A DNA stretch of 64,000 nucleotides, taken from positions 4,505 to 68,504 of the forward strand of contig JAAPAO010000044.1 in assembly GCA_013115145.1 (NCBI GenBank), written 5' to 3'. A program made the position numbers and the translations under genes. The stretch is from Perkinsus chesapeaki. Taxonomy: Eukaryota; Perkinsozoa; Perkinsida; Perkinsidae. This document shows positions 1 through 12,373 of the stretch, in pieces (position 1 is the first letter of the stretch; each line of letters opens with the position of its first letter). Under the pieces are notes generated by a model, which saw nothing but the letters and a program-made list of their open reading frames with translations, was not told the DNA's origin and made no database searches.

Positions 1-74
1 ACTCTTATTGAACCGTCTTGCTTATGGCTATACTCTTATTGAGCCGTCTTGCTTATGGCTATACTCTTATTGAA
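1..74. repeat. 31-bp tandem repeat at window edge
   Basis: A 31-bp unit starts at 1, 32 and 63. The second copy differs from the first by one base (aacc versus agcc) and the third is partial. The array runs off the left edge, so its full size is unknown. No coding frame is apparent. Confidence 0.9.
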
Positions 75-697
75 TTTGGTATAAACTATACCGTATAATA
101 CCACCAACTCTTGTGCGTTCCTTCACAGCCGTATATGCTGGAAAATGACCGCCCACCGCGTCCTTGACTCTTGCAGTGTTCGAGTGTTTGAATCACTTGT
201 CCGGAGATTATTACCCTCTATGAGCAATTGATAAGTGTAGTCGGTGGGTATCGACTATACCGTAGGACTACTGCCCACTGGATTCTACCACCCGGACGAT
301 GAGGCAAATAATATAATCGCTCTTAAGAGCTACTTCCTCGAGTAGTCTAATTTCCTTAATCCACTACTCCAGAAGGAATGCATTTGATATTTCCTCTGTC
401 TGAGAACATTTTCACAGCTTAATTGTATCTCCGCATAAGGAACACTTTTCAATCCTCGGGGATCGCACTATCCAGTGTAACTTAAAAGGTATTTACAACA
501 ACCCAAGAACCCCAATGACCGAACAACAGTTTTTAACATCACAACATGATAGTAATCACTCAGCTGCCGCACCATAACTATCAGACTTCGGCCCGTCATC
601 AAACTCGAACCCGTCCCAGTCTCCTCCCGCAGTCGCAGTCCCTCTCGCCTGGCGTTTGGCAAACACGTTCAAGTTACCTTGAAAAAAACAAACTACT

Positions 698-1941
698 TCA
701 TGGCCGTCTACGCAAGACCTTACCAACAGATGCATTCACCTTCACCGCAGCCCGACTTAATGTCGCTCCAGGAGCAGCCAAGAACCTCCCAAGAGCGACC
801 GTTAGGCCTTCCTCCCATGCAGCAACTCCGATGAGGCTCAGGACAACAACTATAAGAAGGAGAGCTAGTAGGCTCAAGGGAGATGTGGATTGAGGCATTG
901 ACGTATCGGCACTTCCCCGCACTGAAGCAGTCATATGTAAGCCTTGGCCAAATAAAGGTGCTACCTCGAGGCAGTGCAGATTCCTGGCTGCCTCCCTTCA
1001 TCACAGTGGTGACCTATAAGACGATACCATCTCCTACAGAGGATCATTCATCTTACCCCTTTGCTGTTCTTGGCCATATCAATGACAACTTTCGTTGCTC
1101 TAATGGACTCCTTGCAAAGGGCCCCCATCTCCTTCCCTTTGTCGAGTTGTTCGCTAAGGCAGGCCAGTACGCCCCTAAAGCCACGTCACCTCAATCAGGG
1201 GGTAAAGTGACCACTAAACTCATACCGCTCCATTGTTTCATCTGTGCTGCAATACTGTGAGATCGACAGTGAACAAACGAACGGCAGAGACTTCTCGACG
1301 GTTTTGACGCACGTCTGTGAAACCTCTTGCGCTCGAAGCCCCAGACAGTGGAGCCTGCAAAGACTACTCTAGTTCAGAGTGAACCTTTACGGTACCTCGA
1401 TTTCTGCATCCCTATTGTGATCTCATCTTTCCCTTTGCTCGGGTCTTTCGGGCACAGCCGAGCAACGTCCTTCTCACAAGGGTCGTCTAGTGGTGGACCG
1501 TTTTTCACTAGCAACTTCTTCAGAAAATGCGGCTCGTTGAGACCGAAACCCTGACAGACCGTTTGTTGACCGAGCCGACTTCACGTGACTTACCGGAGGA
1601 CCAAAGCCACCGCCCCCGCCGCCTGGTGGGGTTAAATCGTTAAGAATGCTGTCGAGTAACGAGTCCATAATGCCGTCTCCAGGTGCCATAGACCCATGAA
1701 CCGGGAACAACTTATTGATGTCATCTAGCGGTATGGGCGAGGATGCGTGGGGGTCGAGTGGTGACGACCCCCGATTGCCTAGAATATCTCCAAGAGGTAT
1801 GAACTGCAGGAGAATACGGATTTGGCTATTACGAACAAATCGTTTCTTCTCACCCTGACATGGACTCCTGTACCCTCGGTTAGCCACGTCACCGCCGTTA
1901 CGCTTAGCAGGATCCTTTGATGGTGCCCCATATGTAACCAA
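698..1941 (-). CDS. Cys-rich (GLG1-like repeat) protein with C-terminal membrane anchor, six exons
   Basis: Six exons join with matching phase: 1941-1594, 1550-1396, 1354-1226, 1174-1057, 1013-965, 921-698, giving 340 aa. Donors include GTAAGT, GTATGAG and GTAAGA; introns are about 41-51 nt. The middle exons carry the spacing of the Golgi apparatus/FGFR-type Cys-rich repeat (PF00839-like): CEKDVARLC, then LHCLGLRAQEVSQTC, then VLACLSEQLDKG ending in LC. The N-terminal part is Gly/Pro-rich with acidic 'IMDSLLDSILNDL'. Near the C-terminus there is one hydrophobic segment (LSLLALLLIVVVLSLIGVAA) followed by a basic tail ending KVLRRRP. Known members are secretory-pathway glycoproteins, so a Golgi or surface location is inferred. 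The start is uncertain: no signal peptide is visible, exon 1 could hold one more short intron (GTGAG..CTGCAG), and an upstream exon may be missing. Confidence 0.72.
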
Positions 1942-2748
1942 CTAATACTACTGGGAATATAATGTAACGTACTGTCAAGTGTTGCCTAGCAGCTGCGAAT
2001 ACGATCAAGCATTATGATTCCTAGTCTTCGACATGTACTCCTTTTTAATGCCTATCTTACAGGTAGTAAGCACCACTGAGAAGATTGGCTACGGAAGACT
2101 GCTAGGACAATCTTTTCGAATACGTTGAAGTTAGTGCGAGGCAGACAACCTTCCCTTGGTGTAGACCAGTAGATTTACTAAACCATTCATACTATCTCCT
2201 TCATGGCTCTAAAAGTGAGCATCGCGTATCTTGAAAAGTCTAACTACACTCATCGGCCACTGCAACATGCCTCCGGCTAGCAAGCGTATGAAAGAATTGA
2301 CTACGTAGTTCCTAGCACATTGAAGTTATCGCCACGATCACCGCGCGGATCGTTGCCGATTGGATGCGCGGAAAAGTGCGGAGAAATGTAGCTTCCAGGG
2401 ATCGATCCTGGGACGTCCTATCGCATGTCTAACATCCTAACCAACTAAGCTGCTAAGATCAAAATAGGCTAAAAGGTGCTTAGCGGAGCGAAGCAGAATC
2501 TTCTTTTTTCTCAGCTATTCATGTCGCCCTCCTGTGTTACTGCGGCTGTGATGATGATGTTTATATTGCTAGACACATAAGCAGTTGATAGATAAAATAG
2601 TAATGATACACGAACAGACTTATGGCGAATAATTCTATTAAAACGGTGTTCAAAAATCAGGATATTTCCGAGGTTGATTCGATATCCCCTGTTTTCAGGA
2701 GTATAAAACCGTTTGTCTTTTACGAAGCTCGGCGTCGCGTCTTCCCGT
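1942..2748. other. intergenic, with a tRNA-like Pol III box remnant
   Basis: No convincing ORF. On the minus strand at about 2462-2393 there is an A-box-like GCTTAGTTGG and a B-box-like GGATCGATCC about 40 nt apart, as in a tRNA. The acceptor and anticodon stems do not pair, so this is at best a decayed tRNA or tRNA-derived SINE. Confidence 0.35.
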
Positions 2749-5373
2749 ATGACCTTGCCTAAGAAGCCTTCCTCGGTTTCAACCTACGCCCTCGCGAGCG
2801 CTCTATTCACCACAGCATGTGTCGCCTTTGCCATTATTCCGGTCTACGCTTACGACATGAAGAATTCGGTTATCTTTCCTAGAATGGTAAGATTTATTGC
2901 TCGACTTAATCTGATTGTTCTTCTTTTAGATGGTTGGTGCTGTTGTATCACAAGGAGCCATAATGGACATCCGTGGTGGTACCATGTTCACCATTAAAGG
3001 TCTGATAACCATTATTATGGCATTCGGAATCGGCGAGGCAATGTTCCAGATCGTCTTGGCCGTATGTGAAGCTCTCAACGCCCCTTACTCTCGTATTTGG
3101 GCAACTGTTGTGACCTATCCCTTCAGTCTCTTCTTTGCGCTTGGGACTCCTACATCAAGGTGCAAGCTTGGTGACTATATAATGCCTAATGTAGCCTCTG
3201 CCTTTGTTTACATACCCACCTCCCTTTACTTTGAAGAGGCTGCTCAAGAGACACTAGTGGCCTTCGTCATGGCTATCTATGCCTTCTTCATTCCGATAGT
3301 ATTCCTAGCCCTCTTAAAGGCCACTGGACTCCTCATCACCAACGGACCACCGCCCATGGTCAGATTTGCCTGTGATGCTGCTGCCTTCAACGGCCTATTA
3401 AATGACTACTTTGTCAGTGCTGGCACACACAAAGAGGTTCTCGATGCCGCTGAGAAACACTTCAATGACATTTGCGTCGAACTCGCTAAGAGCCCTCTTC
3501 CTCCAGAAGTTGCTACTATCCTCTTCCACATGTCGGGTGAGCTCTTTGCCCTTCACGAAAGTCTGGTGGAAATCGGTGATTTCGAGCCTGCTATTGTGGA
3601 GAAGATGTGGAAGCCGATCGCTGGTGATCTCATGGAGCTCAGAAGCAACGTTGATTTAGTCCTCCGTCAAACTGCTGAGGGGAACACAGATGAAGACGGC
3701 CAGCTGTCGCAGAAGCTCAGGGATTGTGAAGCCAACTTGCTTCGGTCATTGGACGACATTGGCATGAATGTGGCCAGTAACTGCGACGCTGATGAAGCTC
3801 CCGAAGCCTCTGAAGTGGTTCGCTTCCATTACGCCACCGGATCTTTAGTTTACTTTGCTTATCTTGTTGAGAAGTACAGAGTGGCAACTCAGGCGATGCT
3901 GAAGGCACATGAGGGAGAGAATGAGGTGAGCTCTGAAATATCTTGTCGTACAACCTCCATTTGTATCTTACTCAGCTCTATCCCTATCTTCATCCTTTCT
4001 CCACTGCCTGGAACGCTGCCAAGGCCTGGTGGAAGAAGCCTCTATTTGCGGATCTTGAAGACAAGGCAGATCTCCGTCGTCGTCTGAAGTTCCCCGTCCG
4101 CTACAGCATTGCTCTCTTCTGCGTGGTCCTGCCACTATCAGCCTGGGCCAAGTTCAGCGAGAACGTCAGGATGCATTGTTTCTGGTCCGTGGTGCCAATC
4201 TATATGTGTTTCCTACCAACCCCTGGCGCGTCTCTCCTCAAGGGTACTCGTCGTGCTGCAGGGACCATTCTCGGTGCTGCCTGCTCTCTGATCTGCATTG
4301 TGGCCAATCCTTTGGACAGGGCGGCCCTTTTGCTAGAGTTGCTTATCTTCAGTTTCCTCGGCAGACTTGGACGTGTCGCTGTGCCTTGGATCGACTATGC
4401 TGGTTTCGTCTTCCCTCTTACCTTCACGGTGGTTGGATTCGGTTCACTACTAATCCCTGGCTCCCTCAGCTTTATGCTCTACAATGCATGTTGGCGTATC
4501 GTCTTTACACTGTGTGGTGTGACGCTAGCTCTTCTTGGAAGCATACTTTTCTTTCCAGAGTTCGCCTGCGATAAGCTTCGCCGTGCATCTGGCAGGATTA
4601 TTAAGGAGGTCGCTGACCAGATCGACCATCAGCTCAAGCTCGTTGCCGCGTGCGAGCCCGGTGATGATGTTAGCGTAACCGAGGAGGAGCTCACTGCAGG
4701 TGTCAGAGACCTTGGCTTGAAGGTTTATGAATCGATCGCTCATAGAGCGAATCTTATGGCCGATGCTCGGGCCGAGATCGCTGTCTTCAGCCCCTTCACC
4801 AAGCTCTTGGACGTCAATCGAAGGGTTATGATGGAGCAGCATCTCATCACCGAGCTATTGCGCAACGCTTTGGTGCTGAGCAGTTCCTTGGGCTCTGCTG
4901 CTCCCTATCTCAGTGACCCTGCCGCTCGTGTGGCGATGGAACCCCTTTTGAAGGCCATAGAGGGCTTGCAGGAGGCAATGAGCAAGTCCGCTGAAGCGAT
5001 GTCCCAGGAGATCTCCTCTGCTGGCAAGGACCGCGTCCAGCCTGTTATTGACAACGTTAATGTCCAGCTACAGCAGTGCACTGACATCATGGTCGAGGTG
5101 CGTAACAAGTATCTGGCTGATCTTATGGCTGGTAAAGGAGATCTTAGACAGCTTAAGAGAGAGAGCGGCTTCAGGATTTATCATACCATTTATGCTTTAA
5201 CGGCATTCGCTGAGAAGTGGAATACACTTGAGGGTGGTCTCCTTGGTCGACAGATGCCAGTTGAGGGTGCTGATGTAGCATATGAAGTTGAGATGGATAA
5301 TATGGAAACGAAGGAAACCCGTGCGAGAACGCAATCTCTCAACTTGAGGAAGAACAAGTCAGCTCCAATGTAG
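2749..5373 (+). CDS. FUSC/aluminium-activated malate transporter-like membrane protein
   Basis: Three exons, 2749-2886, 2930-3925 and 3976-5373, all joined in phase 0, give 843 aa. Introns are 43 nt (GTAAGA..TTTTAG) and 50 nt (GTGAGC..CTCAG). Two membrane blocks are visible. An N-terminal one starts about residue 15 (YALASALFTTACVAFAIIPV) and continues through roughly residues 60-185. A second one follows exon 3 (VRYSIALFCVVLPLSAWA, then the stretch around TPGASLLKGTRRAAGTILG, then three more helices). Long soluble helical segments follow each block. The KGTRRAAGT..G motif in a helix and the 6TM-plus-cytosolic layout match the FUSC/ArAE/ALMT superfamily, which exports organic anions or aromatic acids. 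The substrate cannot be told. The ATG at 2749 is the first in frame; TATA-like 'gtataaaa' lies at 2701. Confidence 0.75.
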
Positions 5374-6073
5374 AGGCGGTTGCTGTGGCAGACGCTGTTC
5401 AGTCCTGCATCGACCCTATCGACATTTCTCCCTCTTTGAGGGGAAATCTGCCAATCTGAACTGCTTAATGACGGCTCTGATGGTTACTCTATTTGAGCTA
5501 GTCTATACTGTTGTTAGTGGAGTAAAATACTCAATTCCTGTTGCTGTTGTTCTTCTTCTATATACTACCAGCACTTACTACTACCGCTGCAGCTGCAGCC
5601 ACCGCCGCTGAGTTCTGGCGCTGTGGCAGCAGAGGCAGCAGCATCGCAGGTAAATTTACAAACGTGTTGTTAAACTAATGCGACGTTGTCATAAGATTCT
5701 TCTGCACTTCTATGTATCCTTTCTGACACCCTCTCAATCATCGGGTTTCTAGACCACTCATCATAATTATTGTGTTAACCATATTACTAACAAAACTAAA
5801 TCTAGTGATGGAGATTCCCGCCGCCAATTTACACTAATGCTATTGCAGAACCACTATATGAGCATAGACACACACCCATGTTCGCAACATAAGCTCAAAA
5901 GGAGACCCGGGAGAGGAGGGTGGGTCAAAAACGCGGTAGAAAACAACCTAATATGAGATGCACTCACTGATGCCCCGAATCTCGAAGCACCGTATCTTTC
6001 TGCAATTGCATGCCCAGCGCACTAGGATTGTGTCGCGCGCGCACGTGACGTGCTGTCCGTGCACGCGTGCCGC
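5374..6073. other. intergenic, no gene seen
   Basis: No coding signal. The stretch holds a CTG/CAG-rich patch near 5590-5645 and a GC-rich segment with a 6-1-6 palindrome (gcacgt, g, acgtgc) near 6040. Confidence 0.5.
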
Positions 6074-6663
6074 CTATTGACGAACGCAACTAAACTTGTC
6101 TACTTCGTAAACCTCACCTATTAGTATATTTGGAATCCGTACGAGGACCCCATAGAATGGTTTATATGGATTCCAGTATGAAGTTGCGTCCTCCACCTTG
6201 AGTAGAGGCTCTACTGTAGAGGTATCCTCGGTGACGGTATCAAGAAGAAGATTCGGGACACACACGGATGGGCTACGTGTAGCAATTTGCTACTCGCTTT
6301 TGCTACTCGCAAAAGTCTTAATCGTTGACTCGTCTTTGAACCAAAGACTTCGGTTATGCCATGGAGCAGTTGTTTGTACTCATCAAGGCCGATTCGACCA
6401 GAATAGTAAAGTTAGGTGCGAAACACAATAACCTTACACTTCGACGAAGCAAAAAAAACGGAGCGACTTCGTCTTTTTACAGTCGCTCTCAGAGCCAGTC
6501 GCTCCGCGAGCGAGGAGTAGCGCCCTGAGCAAAGTCCGTATCTTGAGGCTGCTTTGAACGGTCCACTCTGAATATTAGGCTTCACGAACACCGTTTCAAC
6601 TCCACGGTGTTCAACACTGATGGTAAAGCTGCACGTTACAAGTAGACGCAGTAAGATATCCAA
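6074..6663 (-). CDS. possible small secreted protein, fragmentary model
   Basis: Two minus-strand open segments may belong to one spliced gene. The first (from 6663) begins MDILLRLLVTCSFTIS, which looks like a signal peptide, and continues for about 40 plausible residues. The second ends at 6074 with IGEVYEVDKFSCVRQ. Between them is repetitive DNA (twice 'ttgctactcgc') and no donor/acceptor pair could be fixed. There is no recognisable family. It could equally be two spurious ORFs. Confidence 0.28.
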
Positions 6664-7036
6664 CGAAAATGAATTTCCTTTCGATTATATTCAATTTTCA
6701 CTGTAATACTATGATAGTATAAGCTGAAGTCACCAGGATCCATCTAATGGATGCCTTATGCTACACTAACTCACACAGTGTCTGGAATCGAGAAGTACAC
6801 TGGCTTGTCTACACGGCTTATTCAGTGCCTCGTTGAAGGTATGAGTCATTACCGTTCCTGATCCGATGTCTATGTTACCCGATATATAATACTATATTAT
6901 ATTATTGATACACATTGTATATCACTTATTCGTCCTCCAAGTATTCACGTAACTTCCGCAACTATGAGCAACTCAAAATGAATGCTTACGAGATGAAATG
7001 AGTTGTATAAACTTCCAGTTTGAGCTACCAAGCAAG

Positions 7037-8134
7037 CTAGTCGGATTCGTCGGCAGAATCCCACTCACCAGTGTCCGACCCTAAAGGTTCTATAACGTCA
7101 ACATCGTCATCTTCTTCCGGCCCCTCCCATGCAGTATCATACTGCATGCCTTTTATATACGCAACTTTTCCAATCACTTCTGATACGGCGACCACGCTAC
7201 CCCTCAGAGTTGTGAAGAGACGGTCAACTATCCAGTTGAAGTGCCTTTTAAAAACTATGCGGCCTCCGTCATTGCCAATCTCGACAACCTCTAGTGTAGT
7301 TGCGTTTTCGCCATCTTTGGCGGTTCTGCACACCATTGATGGAGTTAGCATCGTAATTGGTGTAGAGGCTTCGAATGGCAGCTTAATAACCGATACAGAG
7401 TTTAGGGGACCAAGGTTGACGTTGACAAGTCTATCACCGGAGCAAAAGGCAATACAAAGAGTATTAGTTACCAAGCCGCGGCTCAGGAAGAAGTCGGCGA
7501 GATTCTCTGAGATTTCAGAACTGGACTTCCAAACAACCGTGGCGGAGTACTGGCAGTTATCATCGCATAGATCTGTTCGCCAAACACATAAATGATCATC
7601 CGTTACTCCCGCAATATAAAGGCTCTCTTCGAGCCAGCGTATGTGAGGACATCTCAGACCTGCTGGTATATCGCCGACCTTGCCATTCTTGTATTCCTTA
7701 CTGAAATAAGGCAAGTCGATACCTTCGCAATTGATCACTGTAGTAGTTGGATCAAATGCATACACCATCTTTCTGCCATCACCGTAGTAAAAGCATTGGT
7801 AAGGATCTTCCTTCGGACCGGGAAATCCTCGGCCAAAGCCTCCACCCAGGTGGTTCGTGAGCTGGAAGGAGTTACCATAAGACTGTGAAACAATAGCACC
7901 GAATGCTTCTCCGCGACTAACAAATGCGTACTGCAGGCGACCACCACCACAGTATGCTGGTCGCTCAATGATTGATCGTAAAGCTCTTCGGTATGGCCAG
8001 AGATACTGAATAATATCTTCAGCTAGATATGGCAGGGTTCCTTCAACAGCATGAAGTTGATAAAGTTTGTCGATTAATGCCGTATAAAGAGACAGGCGTT
8101 CTAGCCTGTCGAGTGTGGTTAATGATCCTGTCAT
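7037..8134 (-). CDS. propeller-like lineage-specific protein (family A)
   Basis: Single open frame of 365 aa from the ATG at 8134 (MTGSLTTLDRLERLS). An in-frame extension to 8329 is probably upstream sequence. After about 30 residues there is an F-box-like helix region (LPYLAEDIIQYLWPYRRALRS). It is followed by repeated short beta-strand segments with Trp, Gly and Asp, such as YYGDGRKMVYAFDP and RWLEESLYIAGVTDD, as in a kelch/WD-type propeller. The C-terminus is very acidic (EGPEEDDDVDVIEPLGSD). Related layouts occur at 12374-13402, 60205-61038 and possibly 21233-21559, so this looks like an expanded lineage-specific family. The F-box assignment is inference. No enzymatic motif is visible. 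Confidence 0.65.
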   Translation of the reverse strand: MTGSLTTLDRLERLSLYTALIDKLYQLHAVEGTLPYLAEDIIQYLWPYRRALRSIIERPAYCGGGRLQYAFVSRGEAFGAIVSQSYGNSFQLTNHLGGGFGRGFPGPKEDPYQCFYYGDGRKMVYAFDPTTTVINCEGIDLPYFSKEYKNGKVGDIPAGLRCPHIRWLEESLYIAGVTDDHLCVWRTDLCDDNCQYSATVVWKSSSEISENLADFFLSRGLVTNTLCIAFCSGDRLVNVNLGPLNSVSVIKLPFEASTPITMLTPSMVCRTAKDGENATTLEVVEIGNDGGRIVFKRHFNWIVDRLFTTLRGSVVAVSEVIGKVAYIKGMQYDTAWEGPEEDDDVDVIEPLGSDTGEWDSADESD

Positions 8135-8329
8135 GGTTGGTGTGGTAAAAACGGAGCGAGTGTTACTGATCCACAACAGTACACCCATCATTCTCACAAC
8201 GAGTATAATAAGACAATAATAGAAGAATATTGAAAAATAAAATATAGACAGAGCCACCAGAGGGCTACGCTGGAATGTACGTTCACAGATTCTGGTCCTT
8301 CCCTCAGTTGAGTTTGGAAATTTACACAT

Positions 8330-9444
8330 CCAAAAGCCCCGCGGATTATCAAGTTTAAGATTTCAAGTCGGTCCGAATTTCATAAATTTCACTGGAAAAC
8401 GGAGCTGCTGACTGAGAACTTTTCGGCTAGTACGTGCGGGCCTCTACTGGGCGAAGAAATGGTAGAAAAAACAGGACGAAAACCGTATCCCTCAGCGTTC
8501 AGCCAATCTCCCTCCCACAATCATGTATTGATGAAGTCAAAATGCATAATAATTATTATCAGAAACAAGCACCGTGCCATGCTAGCATTCCCTTAATATC
8601 GAGGTTTGACAATATCCTGCGTGTTTGGCACTTCAAGTGATTGTCCAACCCATCTGCCGCCAGCTGTCCTTCGTAAACCTTTAAATCCCGATTGTGTGTC
8701 GGTTGGGAAGAGCCAGTGACTGACGTTGGTGTAGTAATGAGGACGTCCTCTAGGCTGCAGCCGAGAACTAAGAATGAGTAGACTTATCAAACATGTCGAT
8801 ATCAGCATTCTCTTTTGCAAAGATGCATAGAGATAGTATTATCGATGAAAATGCTCTATGAATATAGAGCTAAGTCCTTCTAAATATGCGCTATTTACCA
8901 ACCAGAACTTGGCGATATTCTTGTCAACTCCTCACCTTGTATCCTCTCCTATATCCGGTGCAGCTCCAGTCTTCTTTCGTACCATCAATGGTGGGGGAAT
9001 ATTAACCTTCTGTGATCGCCAAGTCCACGGCATTATATTCACACGCCAATGGTCGGCACGGTTACGTATCACACCCGAATACTTCTTGAATTTATATCTG
9101 ATCGAAAACAATTGTCTCCCCCAAGTATAACAAAATCGTGCTCTACCCAATACCAAACGATAAGCGTGTATGGACGCAAGTCTTGGAAGGACATTTGCGG
9201 TCCACGCAATTTCGCACCGGTCGACGAGGCACTAGTCGAGAAATTTTCAGAGTGAAGGCTTGCTGTGTCGTCCCAGTGTCAGCTTACGACAGTGAATGTT
9301 ATCATATACTCTCACATGCCGCCTCTTGCCACCGTGTCGCCGCTCAAGAAGATATTTTGCAAACTCCGATCGGCTTCACAAACCCCCCAGATCACCCTCA
9401 AGTGACGACAACATACCCCCGAAGTCATTCCAGCAGCGAATCTC
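8330..9444. other. intergenic, possible stray exon on minus strand
   Basis: No complete gene. A minus-strand open segment at about 9120-8932 has plausible codon use (ADHWRVNIMPWTWRSQ) and could be a 3' exon of the macro-domain gene upstream. Splice joins could not be established. A 7-4-7 hairpin (gctctat..atagagc) lies near 8852. Confidence 0.3.
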
Positions 9445-9956
9445 CTACTTGTCCCGTTTCCTGGTTAAATTAAGCTCGTGCATATCATGCATCATTATAA
9501 GCCTCCTCGTCAGTCTCCCTTGATGGACTGCTGCCGGCTCAACTTGTTTATCCGGGAAAGTACGCTCTGCAACCTGATACGAGCACTGAATTGGTCCATT
9601 TAATAATCCTTTCATTCGCTTAAAGCGGCAACGCTGCAAAGCTGTGCTCCCATGACAGACTATACAGGCGGAAGGAGCTTTCTCATCTACACAGCTTCCT
9701 AATCCAGCGTCACTCGATTGAGGAATGCAAGCAGCCAACGATGCTTTATCGATTCGGCGCCTTGCGGAAAGAGAGGGAGTCATTTATTGATATTCTATTC
9801 GAGTATTTTTCGCATAGGTTGGTTTAGTGCCCAAGCGCCGCGCATCATCGATTGGCAGACAAAAGCCGAAGCCGGAGTTCCATAAAGATATCTTCCCAAA
9901 ATCTTCCGAGTGCGTAACCCTCCTTCCAGTTGAACTGGAACGACATTGCTGATCCC
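9445..9956 (-). other. open segments that may be 3' exons of the macro-domain gene
   Basis: Two adjacent minus-strand frames stay open here. One contains FGDLLALDDVLRDQQ and NSGFGFCLPIDDARRLG; the other contains a CxxC-type stretch (SACIVCHGS) and a basic C-terminal end. They follow directly after the macro-domain exon on the same strand. No splice pair was found that joins them with certain phase. Confidence 0.3.
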
Positions 9957-10740
9957 TCAGAACATCATCCAGAGCCAATAAATCACCAAACTGCCCGACA
10001 ATAAGATCCATATCATTACCATAAGAAGGCTGTCCCTCATCATATCCACCACACTATCATCAATATCAACAAGAGTTATGTTCTGTAAAGTATAGTTAGC
10101 ACCACTTGTTCTATCTCGACACAAAATGGCGTCAAATGCCTCCTCCGCCATAATCATTGTTGGACCTATCAACGTTTCTATTAACCGTTGCATTATATCG
10201 TCGCACTGGCAAGAGACTATTTCAAAATAACAGCAGCAACTCCGGTTTCGTCATTTGCCCAAGATGCCAAATAATTCTTTCTTGCCTATCGGAGGCACTA
10301 ATCGGTTATTCATTCTGGAACAGATCGGTGGAGTGAAATATTTCACAGAAACGAAAACAATTGAACCTTTTCCGAGAAATATACATCGACCTTTAATAGA
10401 GCTTTATGATTGTACAATGATCCAAGAAATACCATGTCCCCAGAGCGAGAAGATACGATAGATACCATTTCATGATGATGCTTCTACTACGGCCCTACGG
10501 TGACGAAACTTTCATCATCATCACCATCACCCCTATTACCCATTGACCCTTTATGGTCTGCATAACCAAAGATGCCCCTGCCAAGGTGAGGGATAGCAAC
10601 CGACCTTATCTCCGCATGCGACGATACGTAGTCCAACGCCGATCGAATAGCATATCTAAACCGTCGCTCAGCATCGGTGCTCGAGCCTTGCCAGAAATAT
10701 GGCATAACCACAAAGAAGACCGCAGCTACATTACTGATAC
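9957..10740 (-). CDS. macro-domain (ADP-ribose-binding) protein, partial model
   Basis: Exon 10740-10540 and exon 10216-9957 join in phase 1 (TCAATG G / GT... AG / TC). Exon one gives a strand 'VAAVFFVVMPYFWQG', then AERRFRYAIRSALDYVSS and the signature EIRSVAIPHLGRGIFGY. The last corresponds to the macro-domain phosphate loop (usual form SIAFPAIGTGIFGYP). Exon two gives the following helix and the last strand LQNITLVDIDDSVV. Macro domains bind or hydrolyse ADP-ribose. The N-terminal half, which would carry the NAAN motif, was not found. An open segment at about 11020-10967 with SPGNALMEACSKP can be joined in phase but lies too close to replace it. The C-terminal tail after MRDSLL may be intron read-through. 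Confidence 0.5.
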
Positions 10741-12373
10741 CTGAAAGAAGACAACCTAACCAACCCGACTCGGCAAAATACGAAATATATCAGACCCAGT
10801 TTGAGAGTGAAGAATTTCTGGAATCTCACGACAGAGTCATTCGTAGCGCACAGATACTTGCACTCCCATCAACGTATACAGCCCGACGCAATAAAATAGA
10901 ACATTTCGTATTTTTCGATTTCTCACTCAACATTAATTATATACTGTAAATCAGACAGGACGAGATCGAGACCTTCCAACACCGACGGACGAGTTTACGT
11001 GGTTTGCTGCAGGCTTCCATGAGGGCATTTCCAGGGCTCATTATTGGTCGAAGGGCAAAGACAGAAATTAAAGGTCCCATCGATACTTCATTTCCCATAG
11101 TCCACCCAAGTGATGACCGCAATGTCAGACTACAAGCTACTACCATGTGCCGGAGCCGGTATAACAGTGCCAACTGGCAGACCGGAATTGAAGTTAGCCT
11201 TTACTGTTGGTCCGAGATCCGGAGGCTCGATCTGTTCACGAAGGGATTGGTCAGATCGGACAAAGCCGAAGACATCCTTGATTAGATCTCGGCCACCTGA
11301 AGCAGACCAGCAACTTGCACGAAGATGATTCCCTCAAATGTGTTAACTTCAATCCACATCTTCGTACTTAATCGAATTCATTATTTTTCTAACTTTGCCG
11401 TACTGCATTGTCATTGTGAATTCCTATGATCCTTCGATTAGCTCTCACTTCTCCACCGTCCCACCCAACCCCGTCCGGCTCCATTACTACCCCTCTCCAA
11501 AGCCTCCAAAGGCAGCCCTCGATAAGGCATGATGTTCGGTGACATCGGCAATATCAGACAATCTCCTTGCCAGTCAAATATACTACCGTGATGGACCGTT
11601 ATGCTGCCAAACTAAAAAACTAAAATAATTGTCCATTGAGATTAGCGTCCGTACCGGTTCCACCGGTACGTTGCAGACAGTTCCTCGATACGTGGGTTTA
11701 ATTAGCTCCTCCAAATTCCTAAGGCCTTCGTCGTCCTCCTCCGCCCATTGCTCCGTTCTAGTGTCATCTTGCCGCTGAGTCTTCTGCTTGTGTGGTGAGG
11801 AATAACGAAACTTTGTTTGTATCCGCAGTGACGGGGTTCTGCGGAGGAAAAGTTGGTATGGAATGAGACCGATTCCACCCCCTTCCAGTAGAGCGGGAGA
11901 ACAATCCCGATTCGATCCTATTGTGTCCGAATTGAACCATCACGCTCGAATGCAGGTTGTCAAAACTACTACAGCTTAATCTAGAGCCTAAGACAGCCCG
12001 TCCAACTACGAACCCCTGACTTGCCACTATTACTACCTCAATTGTTTGTCAACCATCCATATCTGTTTATCAGCTTCATTAGCAGCTTGCAGCTCCGTCA
12101 TCCATTGGTTATGTTGGTGTAATGCTAGATTACGTGCCTTGCTCTTTTGCTTACCAAGCCATGATAGTGATCGGGTCTGCACTAGGATCGACCGATGATA
12201 GGCGATGCCAGACCCATGATAAGATAGCATTTATTGGCAAGCTGCCGATAATGGAAACCAAAACAACAGCACTCTTCAAATTCGCTCAAGAACAGCAGCT
12301 GGTTTCGTTCCACGTGGTCACGCTGTACTGCTGCGTGAGACTAACACGGAGCGTAGAACATTAACCGAGAAAT
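10741..12373. other. no certain gene; 5' part of macro gene may lie here
   Basis: Open segments are short. On the minus strand at 11050-10967 SPGNALMEAC may belong to the macro gene. A 9-3-9 palindrome sits at 11650-11670 (arms cgtaccggt / accggtacg). Otherwise nothing recognisable. Confidence 0.35.

Noticed and set aside
2713-2748. Upstream TTG start for the transporter
   Set aside because: An ATG at 2749 is in frame and gives a normal N-terminus.
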